Assembly (NCBI RefSeq): GCF_004310345.1
Contig: NZ_SISK01000007.1
Coordinates: 124,001 to 188,000 of the forward strand
DNA: 64,000 nt
From: Paracoccus subflavus
GTDB taxonomy: Bacteria; Pseudomonadota; Alphaproteobacteria; Rhodobacterales; Rhodobacteraceae
Direction of reading: 5' to 3'
A model generated the notes under the pieces. The model worked only from the letters and a program-made list of their open reading frames with translations. It did not search any database and had not been told where the DNA came from. The position numbers and the translations under genes were made by a program. This document shows, in pieces, positions 9,223 to 18,135 of the stretch (within the stretch, counting starts at the first letter, position 1; each line of letters starts with the position of its first letter).

Positions 9223-10521
9223 TCACCCCAGCTTCAGGTTGTCGATGCCGACCATCCGGTCATAGACCCAGTACAGCAGCAGGACTGCGCCCAGCAGCAG
9301 CGCGGCAAGCGCGGCGGCCATCGACCAGTTCAGCGTGTCGGTCATGTGCATCGCGATCATGTTGGAAATCAGTTGCCCCGACGATCCGCCGACCAGCGCG
9401 GGCGTGATGTAGTATCCAACCGCCAGGATGAAGACCAGCAGTGCCCCTGCCCCCAGCCCCGGCAGCGTCTGCGGGAAATAGATGCGGCGGAACGCGGTCC
9501 AGCTTGTTGCGCCCAGCGACCGCGCGGCGCGGACATAGGACGGGTTGATCGTGCGCATCACGGAATACAGCGGCAGGATCATGAAGGGCAGCAGGATATG
9601 GGTCATGGCAATGATCGTGCCGGTCTGGTTATAGATCATCTGCAACCGCTGGCCGCCCCCGATCACGCCAAGCCACACCAGGATGTCGTTGATCACCCCC
9701 TGCTGCTGCAACAGCACCATCCAGCTTGTGGTCCTGACCAGAAGCGAGGTCCAGAACGGCAACAGCACCAGGATCATCAGCAGGTTCGATTTCCGCATCG
9801 GCAGCGTCGCCAGCAGATGCGCGATGGGAAAGCCCAGAGCGAAGGTGATGACGGTGATGACCAGCGACAGCCAGAAGGTGCGCATGAACAGCATCACATA
9901 GACGCGCTGCCGTTCCTCGACCTGGACCACGCTGCCGTCATCGGCGCGCGTGCGGTCCACCGCCGCCAGATAGAAGTTTCCGGTCAGCGGGGTGGATGCG
10001 TTTCGCATCGCGCTCCATAGCCGCGGCTCGGCCCAGCCTTCGTCGATTTCCAGCAGGGCCTCGCGATAGGGCGGCTCGATCCCCCGCCGTACCTGCCGCC
10101 CGGTCGAGGTGAACAGCGACCGCGTGCCGGGCACGTCATAGTTGATCCGCGTGCCGACGATGCCGATCGTGCGCGCCTCGGCCGCGGCCTCAAGGTCGGT
10201 TGCCAGCGCGGTCCAGGCGGCCTCGTCGGGATCGGTGCCGCGGGGGTTTTCGTCGAACCATTGCCCCAGTGCGGGCATGTGGGCCGAAAAGCCGTCGTTA
10301 TAGAAGGATCGTTGCAGCATCTGCCCGATCGGCACCACGAAGGTGATCAGGATGAAGGCCAGCAGCGGCAGCACCAGCAGAAAGGCCCTGCGGCGGGCAC
10401 GGGACTGCGACCGGGCCAGAGCGCGGGCCAAGGGCTTGCCATCGGCCGTCCGCAGCCTGCCGTCGGCCAGCCCGGTTGCGGTCGTTGCGATGGCGGCGTG
10501 CGGATCAAGGGCGTTCGCCAT
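9223..10521 (-). CDS. ABC transporter permease, PotB type, with large periplasmic insertion
   Basis: A 432-residue permease paired with the PotC-type protein. The EAA loop is AARSLGATSWTAFRRIYFP near the C-terminus. Unlike the usual PotB of about 280-300 residues, it has roughly 130 extra residues between the first helix (about 45-70) and the second (about 205). They are predicted to lie outside the membrane (PNPRGTDPDEAAWTALA through AAVDRTRADDGSVV). This insertion is seen in a known subgroup of polyamine-type permeases. An Ala/Arg-rich cytoplasmic leader precedes the first helix. Confidence 0.9.
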   Translation of the reverse strand: MANALDPHAAIATTATGLADGRLRTADGKPLARALARSQSRARRRAFLLVLPLLAFILITFVVPIGQMLQRSFYNDGFSAHMPALGQWFDENPRGTDPDEAAWTALATDLEAAAEARTIGIVGTRINYDVPGTRSLFTSTGRQVRRGIEPPYREALLEIDEGWAEPRLWSAMRNASTPLTGNFYLAAVDRTRADDGSVVQVEERQRVYVMLFMRTFWLSLVITVITFALGFPIAHLLATLPMRKSNLLMILVLLPFWTSLLVRTTSWMVLLQQQGVINDILVWLGVIGGGQRLQMIYNQTGTIIAMTHILLPFMILPLYSVMRTINPSYVRAARSLGATSWTAFRRIYFPQTLPGLGAGALLVFILAVGYYITPALVGGSSGQLISNMIAMHMTDTLNWSMAAALAALLLGAVLLLYWVYDRMVGIDNLKLG

Positions 10522-10540
10522 GTCTTTCCCAGGAATTCGG

Positions 10541-10572
10541 GGGCTGCCGCACGGCCTTGCGGACGGCAGCCC
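10541..10572 (-). promoter_or_regulatory. Intercistronic hairpin between binding-protein and permease genes
   Basis: A perfect 9-bp stem, 10541-10549 with 10564-10572, and a 14-nt loop. It lies in the 61-nt gap between the second binding protein and the PotB-type permease on the transcribed (minus) strand. No T-tract follows, so it more likely stabilises RNA or attenuates than terminates. Confidence 0.55.
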
Positions 10573-10582
10573 TGCCTTTGGA

Positions 10583-11659
10583 TCAGGAACCGGCCAGCCA
10601 GGCGTTGAAACGCTCGGTCAGTTCGGCGTCATGGTCGGCCCAGAATTCGGGATCGTCCATGACGGCGGTCGTCATGTGTTCGGGATTGGTGGGCATGTGC
10701 GGGGCCATTTCGGTGGTCCCGTCCTGATACATCCCGACAAGCGCGGCCGAGGACTGGCGCGACGGACCATAGGCGATGTATTTCGCCTGATCGGCCAGCC
10801 GCTGCGTGTCGGTCGCGAATTTCAGGTATTCCATCGCCGCCTCGGGATTGGGGGCGTCCTTCGGGATCACGAACATGTCCATGTCCATGTATTGCCCGTC
10901 CCAGATGATTTCGAAGGGTTTTTTCTCGCCCACCATGGCATCGAAGAAACGCCCGTTATAGCCGGTGGTCATCACCACCTCGCCATCGGCCAGAAGCTGC
11001 ACCGGCTGCGCGCCCGCTTCCCACCAGACCACATCGTTCTTGATGCTGTCCAGTTTGGCAAAGGCCCGGTCCACGCCCTCGGGGGTGCCCAGCAGATCAT
11101 AGATCTCGTCGGGCGACGCGCCGTCGGCGATCAGCGCCAGATACAGCGTCCGCTTGGGGTTCTTGGGCAATCCGCGCTTGCCGGGAAACTTCTCGGTATC
11201 AAAGAAATCCGCCGCGCTGGTCGGCTTTTCGCCCTCGAACTTGCTGCCGTCGAAGGCGATGACCGTGCCCCAGAAGATGTTGGCGACCGCGCAGTCCTGC
11301 AAGGCGCCCTCGATGAAATCCTCGGACGCGGGCGTGCCGTCCGGCGCCGCCGGCAGGTCGTCGGGATTGATCTCCATCAGCGCGCCTTCGTCGCACAGGC
11401 GGATGGCGTCGCTGACCTCGATGTCGAACACATCGCCGGTGACGTTGCGGGCCTCGATCTGCGCCTTGAGCGGCGTGGCCGGGTTGTCGGCGGCGATCAT
11501 GTTGACGGTGATGCCCGTTTCGGCGGTGAAGGGCTTGTTATAGGCCTCGACCTGGCTGACCTCGTAGGCGCCGCCCCAGGACACGACGTTGACCTCTTGC
11601 GCGGCGGCCGCAAAGGCCATGCCGGCAAGGGCGGTTGACAGAACCAAAGTGGTTTTCAC
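10583..11659 (-). CDS. ABC transporter substrate-binding protein (PotD/PotF-like), copy 1
   Basis: A 358-residue periplasmic solute-binding protein with a signal peptide cleaved near residue 20 (AFAAAAQEV) and the family start VNVVSWGGAYE. GTG at 11659 is chosen because GGGAG lies nine bases upstream. It is a paralogue of the adjacent copy, sharing ETGI, CDEGAL, SEDFIEGA, GVDRAFAKL and WWEAGAQPVQLLADGEV-type blocks. The conserved C-terminal half and divergent surface loops suggest related but not identical ligands. Confidence 0.92.
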   Translation of the reverse strand: MKTTLVLSTALAGMAFAAAAQEVNVVSWGGAYEVSQVEAYNKPFTAETGITVNMIAADNPATPLKAQIEARNVTGDVFDIEVSDAIRLCDEGALMEINPDDLPAAPDGTPASEDFIEGALQDCAVANIFWGTVIAFDGSKFEGEKPTSAADFFDTEKFPGKRGLPKNPKRTLYLALIADGASPDEIYDLLGTPEGVDRAFAKLDSIKNDVVWWEAGAQPVQLLADGEVVMTTGYNGRFFDAMVGEKKPFEIIWDGQYMDMDMFVIPKDAPNPEAAMEYLKFATDTQRLADQAKYIAYGPSRQSSAALVGMYQDGTTEMAPHMPTNPEHMTTAVMDDPEFWADHDAELTERFNAWLAGS

Positions 11660-11683
11660 GTTTTCAGACTCCCGTTGGATGTC

Positions 11684-11749
11684 GGGGCGTTTCGCCCCTT
11701 GTCAGTGGCCCCTGCGGGGCAAGGCGGCGGGCATCAGGCTGCCCGCCGC
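11684..11749 (-). promoter_or_regulatory. Three consecutive hairpins between the two binding-protein genes
   Basis: Within 66 nt of the 97-nt gap are three perfect stems. These are 11724-11733 with 11740-11749 (10 bp, 6-nt loop), 11708-11712 with 11716-11720 (5 bp, 3-nt loop) and 11684-11689 with 11693-11698 (6 bp, 3-nt loop). On the minus-strand transcript they follow the upstream binding-protein stop codon. Such structures commonly protect an abundant binding-protein mRNA from 3' decay and lower expression of what follows. No T-tract is present. Confidence 0.65.
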
Positions 11750-11756
11750 AATGGCG

Positions 11757-12827
11757 TCAGCTTGCCAGCCAGCTATTGAATCGTTCGTTCAGTTCGGCAT
11801 CCCGATCCACCCAAAAGTCCAGATCCGACCCAAGCGCATTCGTCATGTTCGCCTCGGTCGTGGGCAGGTTGGGGGCCATCGGCTGGTCCATGCCCTCGAT
11901 ATTGCCGACCATGGCGGCCGCCGACTGGCGGGGGGGACCATAGCTGATGAATTCCGCCGCGCGGGCCTGGGGCGCGGGCGAGGTCGTCCAAGCCACAAAC
12001 TGCTTGGCCTCCTCGAGGTTCTGGGCGCCCTTCGGGATGACCCAGCCTTCCATCTCGTAGATCTGGCCGTCCCAGATGATCTCGAAGGGCTTGCCCTCGC
12101 CTTGGGCCGCGTTGAAGATGCGACCATTGAAGGCATAGGCCATCGTGACCTCGCCATCGGCCAGCAGTTGCGGCGGCTGCGCGCCGGCTTCCCACCAGAT
12201 CACGTCGTCCTTGATGGTTTCCAGCTTGGCAAAGGCCCGGTCCACGCCTTCGGGGGTGGACAGCACCTCGTAAACCTCGGCCGCTGGAACGCCATCGGCC
12301 ATCAGGGCCAGTTCCAGATTGAACTTGGCGCCCTTTCGCATGGTGCGCTTGCCCGGAAACCGTTCAAGGTCAAAGAAATCGGCGGGGGTCGATGGTTTGG
12401 CATCGGGAAACTTGCTGGCGTCATAGGCCAGCACCATCGAATACACGTCCGTCGCGACAAAGCATTCGGTGACCGCGCCCTCGATGAAATCCTCGGCGGC
12501 CGGCGTGCCGTCCTCGGCCGTAACCAGGATCGCGGGGTCGATCTCCTCCAGCAGCCCTTCGTCGCACAGGCGCACGGCATCGGCATATTCGACCGAAGCC
12601 ACGTCCACGGACACGTTGCCGGCCTCGACCATGGCCTTGATGGGCGTGGCCGGGTTGTCGGCATCAGACATCGTCACCTTGATGCCGGTCTCGGCCTCGA
12701 AGGGTTTGGCATAGGCTTCCAGGTGGCTGTTGCCATAGGCGCCACCCCAGGACAGCACGTTCAGGTCCGCCAGCACGGGCGTGGCGATCATGCCAAGCGC
12801 GGTGGACAGGGCGAGCATCTTTTTCAT
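11757..12827 (-). CDS. ABC transporter substrate-binding protein (PotD/PotF-like), copy 2
   Basis: A 356-residue periplasmic binding protein with a signal peptide (MKKMLALSTALGMIATPVLA) and mature start DLNVLSWGGAYG. The ATG at 12827 is chosen over a TTG one codon upstream because GGAG lies six bases before it. It is the first of two paralogous binding proteins and lies directly after the ATPase gene. Shared blocks with copy 1 include TGIKVT, CDEGLLEEI, AEDFIEGAV, TPEGVDRAFAKLETI and ISYGPPRQSAAAMVG. Confidence 0.92.
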   Translation of the reverse strand: MKKMLALSTALGMIATPVLADLNVLSWGGAYGNSHLEAYAKPFEAETGIKVTMSDADNPATPIKAMVEAGNVSVDVASVEYADAVRLCDEGLLEEIDPAILVTAEDGTPAAEDFIEGAVTECFVATDVYSMVLAYDASKFPDAKPSTPADFFDLERFPGKRTMRKGAKFNLELALMADGVPAAEVYEVLSTPEGVDRAFAKLETIKDDVIWWEAGAQPPQLLADGEVTMAYAFNGRIFNAAQGEGKPFEIIWDGQIYEMEGWVIPKGAQNLEEAKQFVAWTTSPAPQARAAEFISYGPPRQSAAAMVGNIEGMDQPMAPNLPTTEANMTNALGSDLDFWVDRDAELNERFNSWLAS

Positions 12828-12894
12828 CAATCACTCCAACTGCAGGGACAAGCGGCGTTCGCCGTCATTCTTGGTCGCAGATGCGGGCGCCGGC

Positions 12895-13998
12895 CTATAC
12901 GGGGTCCAGCGCGCGTGCATCCGCCGGGTGCCAGCCTACCCTGATCTGCTGGCCGGGTTCCAGTCTGGTCTGGCCGATGGTGTTGCGCATCTTCATGACG
13001 AAATCGTCGCTGCCCGCCACCTTCAACCGCGCCCGCAGGATGTCGCCCATATAGATCACCTCCAGCACGGTGGCACCGATCATATGGGCGCCGGGGGGCA
13101 TCATCTCGGGTTTGAACTCGACCCGTTCTGGGCGGATCGACACCAGCGTCTGCTGACCCTTTTCGTGAACATTGACCGGGGTGGCGTCGATGACCTCGCC
13201 CGTGGCCAGGCGGACAAGGGCATGGTCGCCCGACAACTGCTCGATAGTGCCCGGCAGCTTATTGTTCTCGCCGATGAACTGGGCCACGAAACTGTTTTCG
13301 GGACGCTCGTAGAGATCGGCAGGCGCGGCAAGCTGCTGGATGCGGCCGTCGTTGAAGACCGCCACGCGGTCGGACATGGTCAGGGCCTCGCCCTGGTCGT
13401 GGGTGACGTAAACCACGGTGATGCCAAGGTCTTCGTGCAGGTGCTTGATCTCGAACTGCATGTGTTCGCGCAACTGCTTGTCCAGCGCGCCCAGCGGTTC
13501 GTCCATCAGCACCAGTTCGGGGTCGAACACCAGCGCGCGGGCCAGCGCGATCCGCTGCTGCTGGCCGCCCGACAGTTGCGACGGGCGGCGGTTGGCGAAC
13601 TGGCCCATCTGCACCATGTCCAGCGCCCGCGCGACGCGGGTTTCGCGTTCGGCCCTGGACATGCCGCGGACTTCCAGCGGAAAGGACAGGTTCTCGCCCA
13701 CGGTCATGTGGGGGAACAGGGCATAGTTCTGGAACACCATGCCGATGCCGCGCTTGTGCGGCGGCACCTGGTTGATCGGCCGCCCCGCCAGCCGGATCTC
13801 GCCATGAGTCGCGGTTTCAAAGCCGGCCAGCATCATCAGACAGGTCGTCTTGCCTGAACCCGAGGGGCCAAGCATGGTCAGGAATTCGCCCTTGCCGATC
13901 GACAGGTTCAGATCCTTGACGACAAGTGTCTGACCGTCATAGCTTTTTTGCACATGTTCAAAGGCGACGAAAGCGTCGCCCCGGCGATTGTCCAGCAA
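12895..13998 (-). CDS. ABC transporter ATP-binding protein, PotA type
   Basis: A 367-residue ATPase energising the polyamine-type importer downstream. Walker A GPSGSGKT is at about 44-51. The Q-loop (GMVFQNYALFPHMTV), signature LSGGQQQR, Walker B LVLMDEP and H-loop VTHDQ follow, then a C-terminal TOBE-type regulatory domain. The TTG at 13998 is chosen because AGGGAG precedes it with suitable spacing and the length then matches PotA. The longer frame to 14181 adds 61 residues with no family resemblance. First gene of the minus-strand operon. Confidence 0.92.
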   Translation of the reverse strand: MLDNRRGDAFVAFEHVQKSYDGQTLVVKDLNLSIGKGEFLTMLGPSGSGKTTCLMMLAGFETATHGEIRLAGRPINQVPPHKRGIGMVFQNYALFPHMTVGENLSFPLEVRGMSRAERETRVARALDMVQMGQFANRRPSQLSGGQQQRIALARALVFDPELVLMDEPLGALDKQLREHMQFEIKHLHEDLGITVVYVTHDQGEALTMSDRVAVFNDGRIQQLAAPADLYERPENSFVAQFIGENNKLPGTIEQLSGDHALVRLATGEVIDATPVNVHEKGQQTLVSIRPERVEFKPEMMPPGAHMIGATVLEVIYMGDILRARLKVAGSDDFVMKMRNTIGQTRLEPGQQIRVGWHPADARALDPV

Positions 13999-14261
13999 AG
14001 CGCTCTCCCTGTTTTTGGTCTGCTTTTCGGCGCTGACAAACGTTAAGCCGCGTCGCAGGGGACACGCAACACCGATTGCGACATTTCCTAGGGCCGAAAG
14101 GTCGCAAACATGCCGAACCCGGCCTTGCCCGGAACCCGGTCGTCGTGCCGGCAAGCGCGGCCGGGCCGGGGGGTTGTGCACCCATGACAGCGGCGCTAGC
14201 CTCGGGCCGATCCGAATCCCGGTCGGCGCCGTGCCGTTCCGCCACCGTCCAAAGGCCGCCC

Positions 14262-15017
14262 ATGCTGGAAGCTGCCCTGCTGTTTGCCGCCGGGCTGATG
14301 GGCGGAATGCTGAACGCCGTCGCGGGCGGCGGCACGTTCATCACCTTTCCAACCCTGGTCTTTATCGGCATCCCCCCGGTCGCGGCAAATGCCACCACCA
14401 CCGTAGCCGCGCTGCCAGGCTATCTGTCCTCGGCCATCGCGTTCCGGCACGACATCCGCCGGATCGACGCGGCACCGATGGTGCGGCTGACGATCTGGAC
14501 CATGATCGGCGGCGCCCTCGGCAGCGGCTTGCTGCTGGTCAGTTCGAACGAGGCCTTTTCGGTCTTGGTGCCGTTCCTGCTGTTGGCGGCGACGCTGGTG
14601 TTTACCTTTGCGACCGAAGTTCGGCGCATCGCCTCGCGCTGGCAATCGGTGGTCAGGCCCTTTGGCCTTGGCATCCTGATGCCGGTGGCGATCTATGGCG
14701 GCTATTTCAACGGGGGCTTGGGCATCGTGATCCTGGCGATGTGCGCGATGTGGGGCATGGTGGATCTGCACCAGATGAACGGGCTGAAATGCTGGCTCAG
14801 CTTTGCGCTGTCGCTGGTGGCTTTTGTCGTCTTCGCGGTCGGGGGGGCGGTTGCATGGGGGCCTTGCGCGATCATGGCGGCGGGCACCATCACGGGCGGC
14901 TATGCCGGTGCCCCCGTGGCGCGGCGCATTCCGCGCGACGCCCTGCGGCTGCTGATCGCGGTAATCGGCTTCGGCATGACCGCGATCTTTTTCTGGCGTC
15001 TCATCCAAGGAGCATGA
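14262..15017 (+). CDS. TauE/SafE-family membrane protein (putative sulfite/anion exporter)
   Basis: A 251-residue membrane protein with about eight hydrophobic segments. It carries the family signature near the N-terminus (GLMGGMLNAVAGGGTFITFP) and its second-half repeat (GYFNGGLGIVILA). TauE/SafE proteins are proposed to export sulfite or sulfoacetate-related anions; the substrate here is unknown. The ATG at 14262 begins directly at the first helix; the frame is open further upstream but those residues do not fit the family. It overlaps the region of the RidA start. Confidence 0.87.
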   Translation: MLEAALLFAAGLMGGMLNAVAGGGTFITFPTLVFIGIPPVAANATTTVAALPGYLSSAIAFRHDIRRIDAAPMVRLTIWTMIGGALGSGLLLVSSNEAFSVLVPFLLLAATLVFTFATEVRRIASRWQSVVRPFGLGILMPVAIYGGYFNGGLGIVILAMCAMWGMVDLHQMNGLKCWLSFALSLVAFVVFAVGGAVAWGPCAIMAAGTITGGYAGAPVARRIPRDALRLLIAVIGFGMTAIFFWRLIQGA

Positions 15018-15019
15018 AC

Positions 15020-15367
15020 ATGAGCGACATCAATCGTATCGAGACCGGCCCGCGCATGAGCCAGGCGGTGGTCGCGAACGGCATCGTCTGGCTGGCCGGT
15101 CAGGTCGGCGCGCCCGGCGCCCCCATAGCCAACCAGACGCGCGCCGTTCTGGAACAGGTGGACCGCCTGCTGGCAGCGGCCGGGACTGACAAGACCCGCA
15201 TCGTGTCGGCCCAGATCTGGCTGGCCGACATGGCGGATTTCGCAGAGATGAACGCGGTCTGGGACCAGTGGGCGCCCCAGGGCCATACCCCGGCGCGGGC
15301 CACCGGCCAGGCGAAGCTGGCCACCCCCGACTACAAGGTCGAGGTGATCGTCACCGCGGTTCTGTAA
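15020..15367 (+). CDS. RidA/YjgF-family protein
   Basis: A 115-residue enamine/imine deaminase-family protein, which would clear reactive 2-aminoacrylate-type intermediates. Family features are QVVWL-like NGIVWLAGQVG near the N-terminus, the central IVSAQIWLADM and the C-terminal VEVIVTAVL. The ATG at 15020 is preferred because AAGGAG sits seven bases upstream; the ATG at 15014 is too close to it. The arginine common in true RidA deaminases is present within the TPARAT segment. The 3' end overlaps the convergent lpxB end by 17 bp. Confidence 0.88.
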   Translation: MSDINRIETGPRMSQAVVANGIVWLAGQVGAPGAPIANQTRAVLEQVDRLLAAAGTDKTRIVSAQIWLADMADFAEMNAVWDQWAPQGHTPARATGQAKLATPDYKVEVIVTAVL

Positions 15368-16505
15368 CCGCGCGCAGCACCGACCGGGCGGCGCGCAGGC
15401 CCGGCGCCTCGCCCCCCCTGCCCAGCCGGTCCACCGTCAGGTCCATGGCGTCCATCTGGGCCTGGCGCGCCGCCGGATCGTCCAGCAGGCGGCGCAGGGC
15501 CTCGGCCATCGGCCCGGACCGGCAGTCGCGCCCTAGGAATTCGGGCACCGCGCGGGTGTCGCTGACCAGGTTCACCAGCGTTACCGTGTCGGTTTTCAGC
15601 AGCATCCCCACCAGCATCCGGCTGAGCGGCGCCATGTCGTAGCCGATCACCATCGGCACCCGGTTCGCCGCCAGATCCAGACTGACCGTGCCCGATGCCG
15701 CCAGCGCCAGATCGGCCGCCGCGAAGGCCCCGCGCCGCGCATCGGGGTCTTCGACGATCAGGGGGCGAACCCTCCATGCCGCGGTCATCTGCCGTACCTG
15801 GGCAGCCACGCCCGTCACGGTGGGCAGCACGACCTGCATCTCGGGGACATGGTGGCGCAGGTCCGTCAGTGTCTCGCCGAAACGGGGCAGCAGGCGGCCG
15901 ACCTCGCCCCCGCGCGATCCGGGCAGGCACAGGACCACCGGGACCTCGGGCGCGATGCCGTGGCCTGCGCGGAACAGCGCCGCGTGGTCGGGGCCGGCAA
16001 CCGGCGCGGTGGCGATCGGATGGCCCACGAAGTCGCAGGTCATCCCTGCGGCCTGCATCAGGGGCGGCTCGAAGGGCAGGATCGCCAGCACATGATCGAC
16101 CACCTCGGCCATCTTCAGCGCGCGGCCCGGACGCCAGGCCCAGACAGACGGCGCAACGTAATGGATCGTGCGCAGGCCGGGCCGCTGGTCACGCGCAGCA
16201 CGGGCCACCCGCAGGCAGAAATCCGGGCTGTCGATGGTGATCAAGGCATCCGGGCTTTCCGCGACCACCCGGCCAGCCGTCTCGGCGATGCGGCGTTTGA
16301 GGTGGCGGTATTTGGGCAGAACCTCCCAGATGCCCATCAGGCTCAGTTCCGCCATGGGGAACAGGCTGTCCAGACCCTGCGCGGCCATCGCCTGCCCGCC
16401 GATGCCCATGAATTCCACGTCCGGCGCCAGTTCGCGCAGGCCCGCCATCAGCGCCGCGCCCAGTTGGTCGCCCGATGGCTCGCCCGCGATCAGGAAGAAC
16501 TTCAT
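15351..16505 (-). CDS. lpxB: Lipid-A-disaccharide synthase
   Basis: A 384-residue GT19 glycosyltransferase that joins UDP-2,3-diacylglucosamine and lipid X to form the lipid A disaccharide at the inner membrane. Family blocks are present: N-terminal FLIAGEPSGDQLGAALM, GIGGQAMAAQGLDSLF, YVAPSVWAWRPGRA, GHPIAT, LPGSRGGEV and the C-terminal FLGRDC region. It is the last gene of the fabZ-lpxA-lpxI-lpxB minus-strand operon, 24 nt after lpxI. Confidence 0.95.
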   Translation of the reverse strand: MKFFLIAGEPSGDQLGAALMAGLRELAPDVEFMGIGGQAMAAQGLDSLFPMAELSLMGIWEVLPKYRHLKRRIAETAGRVVAESPDALITIDSPDFCLRVARAARDQRPGLRTIHYVAPSVWAWRPGRALKMAEVVDHVLAILPFEPPLMQAAGMTCDFVGHPIATAPVAGPDHAALFRAGHGIAPEVPVVLCLPGSRGGEVGRLLPRFGETLTDLRHHVPEMQVVLPTVTGVAAQVRQMTAAWRVRPLIVEDPDARRGAFAAADLALAASGTVSLDLAANRVPMVIGYDMAPLSRMLVGMLLKTDTVTLVNLVSDTRAVPEFLGRDCRSGPMAEALRRLLDDPAARQAQMDAMDLTVDRLGRGGEAPGLRAARSVLRAVTEPR

Positions 16506-16529
16506 GCGCCTATCTCCTGCATATGCATG

Positions 16530-17336
16530 TCAGGCGGGCGGCATGGCCCACAAGAACAACCCTGCGGATTGCGCACGGCGGATGGATTCGTCGCGGTCCA
16601 GCAGGATCACCCCGCCCGCTGCCCAGGCAATGCCGCCCAGACCGGCGGCGGCGGCCTGGGTCACGCTGTCGGGACCAAGGGTCGGCAGGTCGATGCGCAT
16701 GTCCTGACCGGGCTTCGGCGCCTTGAAGAAAACGCCCCTGGCCCCGTTCGGGTTGGGCCGCAACCCGACATGGCGGGCCGCGAAATCCAGCATCGCCGCC
16801 GTTCCGGGCAGAGTTTCGATGGCGAGGCACTGGCCCTGCGCCACGACCGCGCCCTGCCCCACGTCCAGCGGACCCAGCGTCGCCAGGATCAGTGCTGCCC
16901 GTTCCGCGTCGCGCCGGTCGGCGGCGGACGGCTCGCCCGCCAGGACACCCTCGCCGGGGATCAGATCCGGCGCGACATCCGCGACCGAGACGACCTCCAG
17001 CCCGTGTTCCCCGAACACGTCCAGAACCGCCCGCAAGGCGCCGTCGTCGCCCGCCTGCATTGCCATCATGATGCGCGGCACCAGTTGCGCGGTGCGGTTG
17101 TCGAACAGTTCGGGGTCCAGGCGCGGGCGGCGGATCGCGCCCGCAAAGACCACGCGCGACACGTCCCGGTCCAGCAGGCTGTCCAGGAACGGCACCAGCC
17201 GCTCCAGCCGGAAAGGCGCGGCGTCCACCCCATCGGGCGCAAAACCGTCCAGAGCATAGACCAGCGGCGCGTCCAGAGCGGCAATGACGGCGGGGGCAAG
17301 CGCGCCCTGGCCTGCGATAACGGCGATGCGGGTCAT
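16530..17336 (-). CDS. lpxI: UDP-2,3-diacylglucosamine diphosphatase LpxI
   Basis: A 268-residue member of the LpxI family (DUF1009), which hydrolyses UDP-2,3-diacylglucosamine to lipid X. Alphaproteobacteria use this enzyme in place of LpxH. Visible features are the N-terminal IAVIAGQGALAPAVIAAL, the central GVLAGEPS segment, and the C-terminal half with GQCLAIETLPGTAAML and LPTLGPDSV. Its place between lpxA and lpxB is the standard lipid A context. Confidence 0.93.
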   Translation of the reverse strand: MTRIAVIAGQGALAPAVIAALDAPLVYALDGFAPDGVDAAPFRLERLVPFLDSLLDRDVSRVVFAGAIRRPRLDPELFDNRTAQLVPRIMMAMQAGDDGALRAVLDVFGEHGLEVVSVADVAPDLIPGEGVLAGEPSAADRRDAERAALILATLGPLDVGQGAVVAQGQCLAIETLPGTAAMLDFAARHVGLRPNPNGARGVFFKAPKPGQDMRIDLPTLGPDSVTQAAAAGLGGIAWAAGGVILLDRDESIRRAQSAGLFLWAMPPA

Positions 17337-17346
17337 TCCGGGCGGC

Positions 17347-18135
17347 TCATGCGGGTTTCGGGGTCAGAAAGCTGCGGCCCGAGGGGCCAAGAATGAAATC
17401 CAGCACATCGCGGGCCATCGGTCCCGACTGTCCTTCCGCCAGATGCCGGGCGGTGTCGCGGAAACTGCCGGCGCCCAGCTTGTCCAGCATGTCGCGCAAT
17501 TCGTGGATATCGGCCCGGCTGGCGCCCCGGCGCCTCAACCCGACCAGGTTCAGCCCGTCCAGATGCCCGCGCGGCCCTTGGACCAGGCCATAAGGGATCA
17601 CGTCGGCCGTCACCATCGTCACGGCGCCGATCATCGCGCCCCGCCCGATGCGCACCCATTGATGCACGCCCGACAGCCCGCCGACGATCACGTCGTCGTC
17701 CAAGTGGCAATGCCCGGCCAGCGAGGCGTTGTTGACCAGGATCACCCGGTTTCCCAACTGGCAGTCGTGGCCGACATGGCAGCCCGCCATGAACAGGCCG
17801 TCGTCGCCCACCCGGGTAACGCCGCCGCCGCCTTTGGTGCCCGGATTCATGGTGACGTATTCGCGGATGCGGTTGCGCGCGCCGATTTCCAGCCGCACGT
17901 CCTCGCCGCGAAATTTCAGATCCTGCGGCACCTCGCCGATCGAGGCGAAGGGAAAGATCACCGTGCCTTCGCCGACGGCCGTGTCGCCCGCGATGGCGAC
18001 GTGGGATTTCAGGACCACCCCGTCACCCAGCCGGACCTGGGGACCGATCACGCAGAATGGCCCGATCCGAACGCCCGCCCCGATCCGCGCGCCGTCCTCG
18101 ACCACCGCCGAAGGGTGGATATGACCGTCAGTCAT
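17347..18135 (-). CDS. lpxA: UDP-N-acetylglucosamine acyltransferase
   Basis: A 262-residue left-handed beta-helix acyltransferase catalysing the first step of lipid A synthesis with an acyl-ACP donor. Hexapeptide repeats run through the first 190 residues ([32 protein letters not shown]). The catalytic histidine lies in [13 protein letters not shown] helical C-terminal domain follows. It overlaps fabZ by 8 bp and ends 10 nt before lpxI. Confidence 0.95.
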   Translation of the reverse strand: MTDGHIHPSAVVEDGARIGAGVRIGPFCVIGPQVRLGDGVVLKSHVAIAGDTAVGEGTVIFPFASIGEVPQDLKFRGEDVRLEIGARNRIREYVTMNPGTKGGGGVTRVGDDGLFMAGCHVGHDCQLGNRVILVNNASLAGHCHLDDDVIVGGLSGVHQWVRIGRGAMIGAVTMVTADVIPYGLVQGPRGHLDGLNLVGLRRRGASRADIHELRDMLDKLGAGSFRDTARHLAEGQSGPMARDVLDFILGPSGRSFLTPKPA

